Assembly (NCBI GenBank): GCA_003153055.1
Contig: PMBV01000066.1
Location: 1 to 19,638 of the forward strand
Direction of reading: 5' to 3'
DNA: 19,638 bases
Origin: Myxococcales bacterium
GTDB lineage: Bacteria; Myxococcota; Myxococcia; Myxococcales; Myxococcaceae
The position numbers and the translations under genes were made by a program. This document shows, in pieces, positions 15,700-19,638 of the stretch. The stretch's first letter is position 1. The number at the start of each line of letters is the position of its first letter. The notes beneath the pieces are model-generated. The model did no database searches. It was given only the letters and a program-made list of their open reading frames with translations, and had not been told where the DNA came from.

Positions 15700-17505
15700 A
15701 TGAGAACACAAGTCAATCGCACTATAGTCCCGTTAGGCGCACTGATAGTCGTACTGGCGAGCTGTGGCCAGCAGGAAGCGGTGGTGGGCGGGCAGGGCCT
15801 TGACAAGCAGGATGACTCGGCCCTGGTGAAGTCGGCGCTGCAGCTCGGGGGCCGAGTGCACAAGATGCCAGTGCGCGAGCCGGGGGCAGCGATCATTTCG
15901 ACCGCGGCGCCAGCTGGGGCGCACCTGACGTACTACGGTGGACGAGTCGTCTCCAACATGCAGGTCGTGCAGGTTCTCTATGGCTCGGGGAGCTACTTGG
16001 CCCAGGTCAGCGGGACCGCGACACCGAACGTCGCGACGTTCTATCAGGGCATCGTGACCAGCGCATACATGGACTGGTTTACAGAATACAACACGAACCT
16101 CGCCAGCCAGGCCACGAGGACCAACCAGGTCATCGGTCGGGGGACCTTCGGGTCGAGGGTGACCATCACGCCAGCGGCGGCGCGCAACGGCTCGACGATC
16201 AGCGATGCCAGCATTCAAGCCGAGCTGGCCGCGCAGATCACCGCGGGCACGCTCCCGGCGCCGACCCACGACGCCGCGGGAAACAACAACACGTACTACG
16301 CCATCTTCTTTCCCCCGGGGAAGACCATCTCTCAGGGCGGCACCAACTCCTGCGTCGCGGGAGGCTTCTGCGCCTACCACGGCACCATCGCCAACATTCC
16401 CGGGTTCGGTGAGGTGTATTACGGCGTGCACCCCGACATGCAGGCGGGGTCAGGCTGTGCCACCGGCTGCGGCACGAGCACGACGTTCAACAATTACACC
16501 TCAGTGGCTTCGCACGAGATGATCGAGACGTTGACCGACTGCGAGGTCGGCCTGGCCACGGTCAACGCCCCACCACTGGCCTGGTATGACAGCACCAACG
16601 GGGAGATCGGCGACATCTGCAACGCCTCGCAGGGCTCGGTCGTAGGCAGCGACGGCGTCACGTACACCGTCCAGCAGGAGTTCGATAATGCCACCAGCAA
16701 CTGCATCACGACCAAGACTGGCACCGGAGGTGGTGGAGGCACGGGCGGCGGCGCGGGCGGTGGCGCTGGCGGCGGTACTGGTGGTGGCACCGGCGGCGGA
16801 ACGGGAGGTGGCACGACCGTGTTGAGCAATGGCGTACCAGCCACCGGGCTCAGTGGTGCTTTGAATGCACAGGCTCTCTTCCGCATTGACGTTCCGGCGG
16901 GGGCGACCAACCTCTCCATCACCATTAACGGTGGCACCGGCGACGCGGACCTCTACACCCGCTTCGGGTCGGCCCCGACCACCACCACCTACGATTGTCG
17001 GCCGTATCTGACTGGCAACAACGAGAGCTGCACCGTGGCTGCTCCCTCCACGGGCAGCTACTACGTGATGCTCAACGCCTACGCGGCCTACACAGGCGTG
17101 ACGCTCACCGCGTCGTACAGCACTGGCGGCACCGGTGGTGGAACGGGCGGAGGCACGGGCGGCGGGACTGGCGGTGGCGGCGGCACTGGAGACCCGGTGC
17201 TGGGCATTGGGCAGACCATCAGCAGCCTTTCGGGCGTGGCTGGCTCGCAGGCGTTCTGGCAGATCACCGTACCGGCGGGCACGGCCTCGTTGACCGTGAC
17301 CATCACGGGTTCGACCTCGTCGACCAGCGACGCCGACCTCTACACTCGAGCTGGCTCGCACCCGACGACGACGGCGTACGACTGCCGGCCATATAAGGTT
17401 GGGTCCAATGAGACGTGTACGTATTCGGCGCCAGCGGCTGGGACCTATTACGTCATGCTCAGGGGCTACACCGCGTATTCGGGGGTGACGCTCTCGGCGA
17501 AGTAG
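15700..17505 (+). CDS. Lipoprotein with EXORDIUM/PHI-1-like domain and two PPC domains
   Basis: Encodes 601 aa. AAGGAG (15689-15694) sits five bases before the ATG at 15700 and only two before the adjacent ATG at 15697, so 15700 is preferred. A lipoprotein signal ends at LASC (Cys22). Residues 75-335 resemble the EXORDIUM/phosphate-induced-1 family: YYGGRVVSNMQVVQVLYGSG near 78-97, SHEMIETLTD (271-280, an HExxE motif) and AWYDSTNGEIGDICN (294-308). HExxE plus the later Glu/Asp suggests a metal site and perhaps peptidase activity, but this is not proven for the family. Two PPC-type beta domains follow (about 373-473 and 498-601). Each has DADLYTR, YDCRPY, a second Cys and YYVML. Gly/Thr linkers separate the parts. 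PPC domains usually accompany secreted proteases. It faces the palindromic region and draT. Confidence 0.82.
   Translation: MRTQVNRTIVPLGALIVVLASCGQQEAVVGGQGLDKQDDSALVKSALQLGGRVHKMPVREPGAAIISTAAPAGAHLTYYGGRVVSNMQVVQVLYGSGSYLAQVSGTATPNVATFYQGIVTSAYMDWFTEYNTNLASQATRTNQVIGRGTFGSRVTITPAAARNGSTISDASIQAELAAQITAGTLPAPTHDAAGNNNTYYAIFFPPGKTISQGGTNSCVAGGFCAYHGTIANIPGFGEVYYGVHPDMQAGSGCATGCGTSTTFNNYTSVASHEMIETLTDCEVGLATVNAPPLAWYDSTNGEIGDICNASQGSVVGSDGVTYTVQQEFDNATSNCITTKTGTGGGGGTGGGAGGGAGGGTGGGTGGGTGGGTTVLSNGVPATGLSGALNAQALFRIDVPAGATNLSITINGGTGDADLYTRFGSAPTTTTYDCRPYLTGNNESCTVAAPSTGSYYVMLNAYAAYTGVTLTASYSTGGTGGGTGGGTGGGTGGGGGTGDPVLGIGQTISSLSGVAGSQAFWQITVPAGTASLTVTITGSTSSTSDADLYTRAGSHPTTTAYDCRPYKVGSNETCTYSAPAAGTYYVMLRGYTAYSGVTLSAK
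16720..16815 (+). repeat. Glycine-linker DNA repeat 1
   Basis: About 96 bp of GGT/GGC/ACN codons encoding a GGGTGGGAGGG-type linker between the catalytic-like domain and the first PPC domain. Low-complexity and in frame, it could change length by slippage. Confidence 0.85.
17125..17190 (+). repeat. Glycine-linker DNA repeat 2
   Basis: About 66 bp encoding a second GGTGGGTGGG-type linker between the two PPC domains. The two PPC domains plus linkers look like an internal duplication. Confidence 0.85.
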
Positions 17506-17617
17506 GTGAACGGCTGAGGGCGTCCTCGGAGTCTGGGCCCCCAGGTACCTGAGGCACCTCTCGACCGCAGTGGACATGGCCTTTGTCCGGGCGGACGGCC
17601 ACCCCCCGCTCCCCCGC

Positions 17618-17639
17618 CTCACCCCCGCCTGGGGGTGAG
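17618..17639. repeat. GC-rich hairpin in the left arm
   Basis: A perfect nine-bp stem, CTCACCCCC (17618-17626) with GGGGGTGAG (17631-17639) and a four-nt loop. The right arm has a hairpin at the matching place but with different bases. Confidence 0.85.
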
Positions 17640-17777
17640 GGGCCGCTCCTATGGCCGCGGGGCCTGGGACGACCGCCCTGCCGAACTGCTTCGTCTTGGG
17701 TGGCTCAACGTTGGAGTGGCGTGGCGGCTCGTCGGGGCCTCCACGACCGCACCTGTTTACTCTGAGCCTCGAGCTTC

Positions 17778-17810
17778 AGGGTTCAGGCAATGCCCTCCGT
17801 CTTGGGCCCT
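17778..17810 (+). repeat. Inner stem of the left arm, with two G-T pairs
   Basis: AGGGTTCA (17778-17785) can pair with TGGGCCCT (17803-17810) over eight positions if two G-U wobbles are allowed, that is in RNA read from the plus strand. The enclosed GGCAATGCC forms a small hairpin. The right-arm copy has the same stem fully Watson-Crick. Confidence 0.5.
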
Positions 17811-17901
17811 CTGCCGGTCAACGTCGTGGTTGCACTCCCGTTCAGGACCGCTCGGGCAGCACGATCGCTGCTCGGAGTCCACCAGTGTCCTTGATCCGCA
17901 G

Positions 17902-17934
17902 AGGGTTCAAGACCAAGGGCATTGCCTGAACCCT
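17902..17934 (-). repeat. Inner stem of the right arm, perfect
   Basis: AGGGTTCA (17902-17909) and TGAACCCT (17927-17934) form a perfect eight-bp stem around a 17-nt loop containing GGGCATTGCC. It corresponds to the left-arm stem at 17778-17810. Confidence 0.7.
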
Positions 17935-18067
17935 GAAGCTCGCGAGTGAGAGTGAATTGGGGCGGTCGTGGAGGCCCCGACGAGCCGCCACGCCATTCCA
18001 ACGTTTAGCCACCGAGGAGGCGACGGAGGCACGGCGGTCGTCCGGGGCCCCGCGGCCCTGAGAGCGG

Positions 18068-18093
18068 GACCCCCCTCGCCGGGGCGAGGGGTC
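18068..18093. repeat. GC-rich hairpin in the right arm
   Basis: GACCCCCCTCGCC (18068-18080) pairs with GGGGCGAGGGGTC (18081-18093) over roughly a dozen positions with one bulged C. Position matches the left-arm hairpin at 17618-17639, while the bases differ. Confidence 0.75.
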
Positions 18094-18209
18094 AGGGGGA
18101 GTGGCGGCCGTCCGCCCGGACAAAAGGAGGAGCCGCTGCGGATGAGCGGTGCCTCGGACTCCCTGGGTGCCCTCGTCGCCACCCTAGTTCCATGGCCCGA
18201 GGCCGCCGC

Positions 18210-18974
18210 TCAGTCCATCACCCGCCGGACCCGGAGCTCGCCGCCGATGACCAGGTGCTCGGCCTCACCCCGGAGCAAGCTGGTGGGAAACAGCCCGCTG
18301 AAGAAGAAGATCTTCCCGAACGGCACGCTTGCCTCCCACACCGTCGAGCCGAACTCCCACGCGAGCTCGCGCTCGAGGGTGAACGAGCAGAGGTTGTTGA
18401 GCCGCACGATGAACTGCCGCTTCCCCTCCTGCGCGATGACGGCATGCTCGGCGTTCTCGTCGACACCCCGGTAGAGCCGAATGCTCTTCTCCATCGGGTG
18501 GCGCCGCTCGAGCTCGTCCTGAGTGAACTCGTACAAGAGGTCGAGCTGGGAAAAGACCTCGTTGGTGTGGGCGCTCCCGTTGGTCCACTCGTCGGTGTAG
18601 GCCTGGTACGACTCGTCGCCCAAGGCCCCGATGCGCCGCTTGTGGTACGTCGGGAGCAAGCCGAAGCGCGCCTCGACCCAGCCCTTGAGCACCGCCCCCT
18701 CGATGCTCGAGCTGTCCACCGCCCACCCGCGCAGATACCTCAGGTACGAGTTCTTCCTCGCCGTGCGGTTGGTCGGGCTCTGGCCCTTGAGCTGGTAGCG
18801 ATCCGCCAAGTACTCGTGAAAGAGGTTGGCCCGCTCCTCCCACGCGTCGAGCTTCTCCGCCGCCTCGAAGAACGCCGGGTGCTCCTCGCGGACGCCCGGC
18901 AGCTCGACCCGCTGGGGATTGTCGGCGAACTGAATCGAGGCGACGGCCCAGGCGGGCACGGTGCGGTGCTTCAA
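18210..18974 (-). CDS. draT: NAD+--dinitrogen-reductase ADP-D-ribosyltransferase
   Basis: Encodes 254 aa from a TTG at 18974. DraT transfers ADP-ribose from NAD+ to one arginine of the nitrogenase Fe protein, switching it off under ammonium or energy stress. Family features: VPAWAVASIQFADNPQ (6-21), YLRYLRGWAVDSSSIEGAVL (77-96), KGWVEARFGLLPTYHK (97-112), FSQLDLLYEF (141-150), LYRG (167-170), NNLCSFTLERELAWEFGS (193-210) and GEAEHLVIGG (236-245). Arg in LYRG, the SFT segment and Glu in GEAEH fit the R-S-E pattern of ADP-ribosyltransferases. The start was chosen because GGGAGG (18986-18981) lies six bases before TTG and no ATG gives a family-like N-terminus; the open frame continues to 19169. 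It is divergent from nifH. No draG follows it here. Confidence 0.92.
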   Translation of the reverse strand: MKHRTVPAWAVASIQFADNPQRVELPGVREEHPAFFEAAEKLDAWEERANLFHEYLADRYQLKGQSPTNRTARKNSYLRYLRGWAVDSSSIEGAVLKGWVEARFGLLPTYHKRRIGALGDESYQAYTDEWTNGSAHTNEVFSQLDLLYEFTQDELERRHPMEKSIRLYRGVDENAEHAVIAQEGKRQFIVRLNNLCSFTLERELAWEFGSTVWEASVPFGKIFFFSGLFPTSLLRGEAEHLVIGGELRVRRVMD

Positions 18975-19024
18975 ACAGTTCCTCCCGGCGTCGGGTACGA
19001 CCTCGACGGGTAATACCCCATCAT
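18971..19024 (-). CDS. Possible 17-residue leader peptide overlapping the draT start
   Basis: ATGATG at 19024 opens a 17-codon frame (MMGYYPSRSYPTPGGTV). Its TGA stop overlaps the TTG start of draT in the string TTGA. Such overlaps are typical of termination-reinitiation coupling. The ribosome binding site before it is poor (AGGG very close to the ATG), so translation is unproven. It may be chance or a relic of an older draT N-terminus. Confidence 0.25.
   Translation of the reverse strand: MMGYYPSRSYPTPGGTV
18981..18986 (-). promoter_or_regulatory. Ribosome binding site that decides the draT start
   Basis: GGGAGG on the minus strand with six bases to the TTG codon. It is the best Shine-Dalgarno match in the draT upstream region and supports a non-ATG start. 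Confidence 0.65.
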
Positions 19025-19035
19025 GCCCTGATTTT

Positions 19036-19090
19036 TGTCGGTTGCGTCGCTCATGTCGGGTTTGTCGGGTGTGGAACGAGCCCTGTCGGG
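19036..19090. repeat. Four TGTCGG direct repeats in the draT-nifH intergenic region
   Basis: TGTCGG occurs at 19036, 19054, 19063 and 19084; the last three are TGTCGGG. They lie about 55-110 bp upstream of the nifH -24 box, the usual range for enhancer-type activator sites. They also lie just upstream of draT. No TGT-N10-ACA NifA site is present in the region. Confidence 0.5.
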
Positions 19091-19142
19091 TTCGTCTCCC
19101 CAGCCCATGGAGCCAACCCTCGTGAGTTCCGGCACTTGGCCG

Positions 19143-19158
19143 TGGCACGCCGGCAGCA
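19143..19158 (+). promoter_or_regulatory. Sigma-54 (-24/-12) promoter of nifH
   Basis: TGGCACGCCGGCAGCA matches the RpoN consensus TGGCACG-N4-TTGCA, with the required GG-N10-GC spacing (GG 19144-19145, GC 19156-19157). Only the two T's of the -12 box differ. Transcription would start near 19169, giving a leader of about 45 nt with AGGAG at 19204-19208. Confidence 0.8.
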
Positions 19159-19162
19159 ATGA

Positions 19163-19638
<476 letters not shown>

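Larger units (their letters stand above)
17582..18124. repeat. Long inverted-repeat pair forming a 543-bp imperfect palindrome
   Basis: Left arm 17582-17838 and right arm 17874-18124 are reverse complements with scattered differences; the axis is near 17853-17856. Exact or near-exact blocks: TTTGTCCGGGCGGACGGCC at 17582-17600 against 18106-18124 (19/19); 17707-17750 against 17962-18005 (43 of 44); 17775-17795 against 17917-17937 (21/21). Weaker similarity continues to within about 18 bp of the axis (17818-17838 against 17874-17894). The 35-bp centre carries its own GGCAGC/GCTGC hairpin. No transposase, clear target duplication or credible gene lies inside. It fills the space between two converging genes (EXO/PPC and draT). 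It may be two copies of a small non-coding element in inverted orientation. Confidence 0.9.

Noticed and set aside
16720..17190. Glycine-codon repeats considered as a CRISPR-like array
   Set aside because: Short-period coding repeats in frame with a protein linker, without regular spacers.
17533..17544. CTGGG/CCCAG hairpin after the EXO/PPC gene as a rho-independent terminator
   Set aside because: Only five base pairs with a two-base loop and no T-run.
17651..18001. Two short frames in the palindrome arms encoding the shared peptide EWRGGSSGPPRP
   Set aside because: The similarity follows from the inverted DNA repeat itself; differences are not concentrated in third codon positions, and neither frame has a ribosome binding site.
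17582..18124. The palindrome as an insertion sequence with terminal inverted repeats
   Set aside because: No transposase frame, no visible target-site duplication at the ends, and the symmetry runs through the whole length rather than only the termini.
19131..19144. A second GGCAC element as an alternative sigma-54 promoter
   Set aside because: The invariant GC at the -12 position is missing at the required GG-N10 spacing.

Overview
The window is GC-rich and coding-dense. It reads like a chromosomal segment of a myxobacterium (Myxococcota/Deltaproteobacteria). The reasons are the two Hanks-type Ser/Thr kinases (one with an HRDVSPQN loop), the partner proteins with a PEGA-like domain and two membrane segments, several lipoproteins with 'DAG'-rich or Cys-rich linkers, an RCC1-repeat lipoprotein and PPC domains. 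I infer the lineage from these gene families and did not test it by a search. The right edge is the start of a nitrogen-fixation locus, so the organism is probably a diazotroph.

Layout. (1) 22-5711, minus strand: an apparent operon of a zinc-ribbon Ser/Thr kinase, a PEGA-like two-TM protein, a Cys-rich lipoprotein and an RCC1-repeat lipoprotein. (2) 6147-8354, plus strand: a second, divergent Ser/Thr kinase followed by its own PEGA-like two-TM protein, so the two kinase modules mirror each other. (3) 8402-9955, minus: a lipoprotein glycoside hydrolase of the GH114 type. (4) 10244-12004, minus: an acyl-CoA synthetase-like AMP ligase, tightly divergent from a DUF2461 protein (12030-12764, plus). 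(5) 12775-15450: an NADP-dependent MDR oxidoreductase divergent from a TetR regulator and an alpha/beta hydrolase. Two related CGAACG-type palindromes and a promoter with almost no leader suggest an autoregulated unit. (6) 15700-17505, plus: a large lipoprotein with an EXORDIUM/PHI-1-like, HExxE-containing domain and two PPC domains on glycine-rich linkers. (7) 17582-18124: no gene, but a pair of long inverted repeats of about 255 bp that form a giant imperfect palindrome with nested hairpins. (8) 18210-19638: draT (minus) divergent from nifH (plus, cut by the window end), separated by about 240 bp.

How the genes may work together. DraT ADP-ribosylates the Fe protein NifH on a specific arginine, and that arginine (Arg102 here) is visible in the partial nifH. 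The nifH promoter has a clear sigma-54 -24/-12 element but no canonical NifA upstream site; four TGTCGG direct repeats lie upstream instead. No draG is seen in the window. The kinase modules and surface lipoproteins look like envelope signalling and environment-facing functions. The most unusual structure is the 543-bp palindrome between the EXO/PPC gene and draT. Its two arms differ at positions that keep an internal stem paired, which hints at a structured RNA or an inverted pair of non-coding repeat elements.
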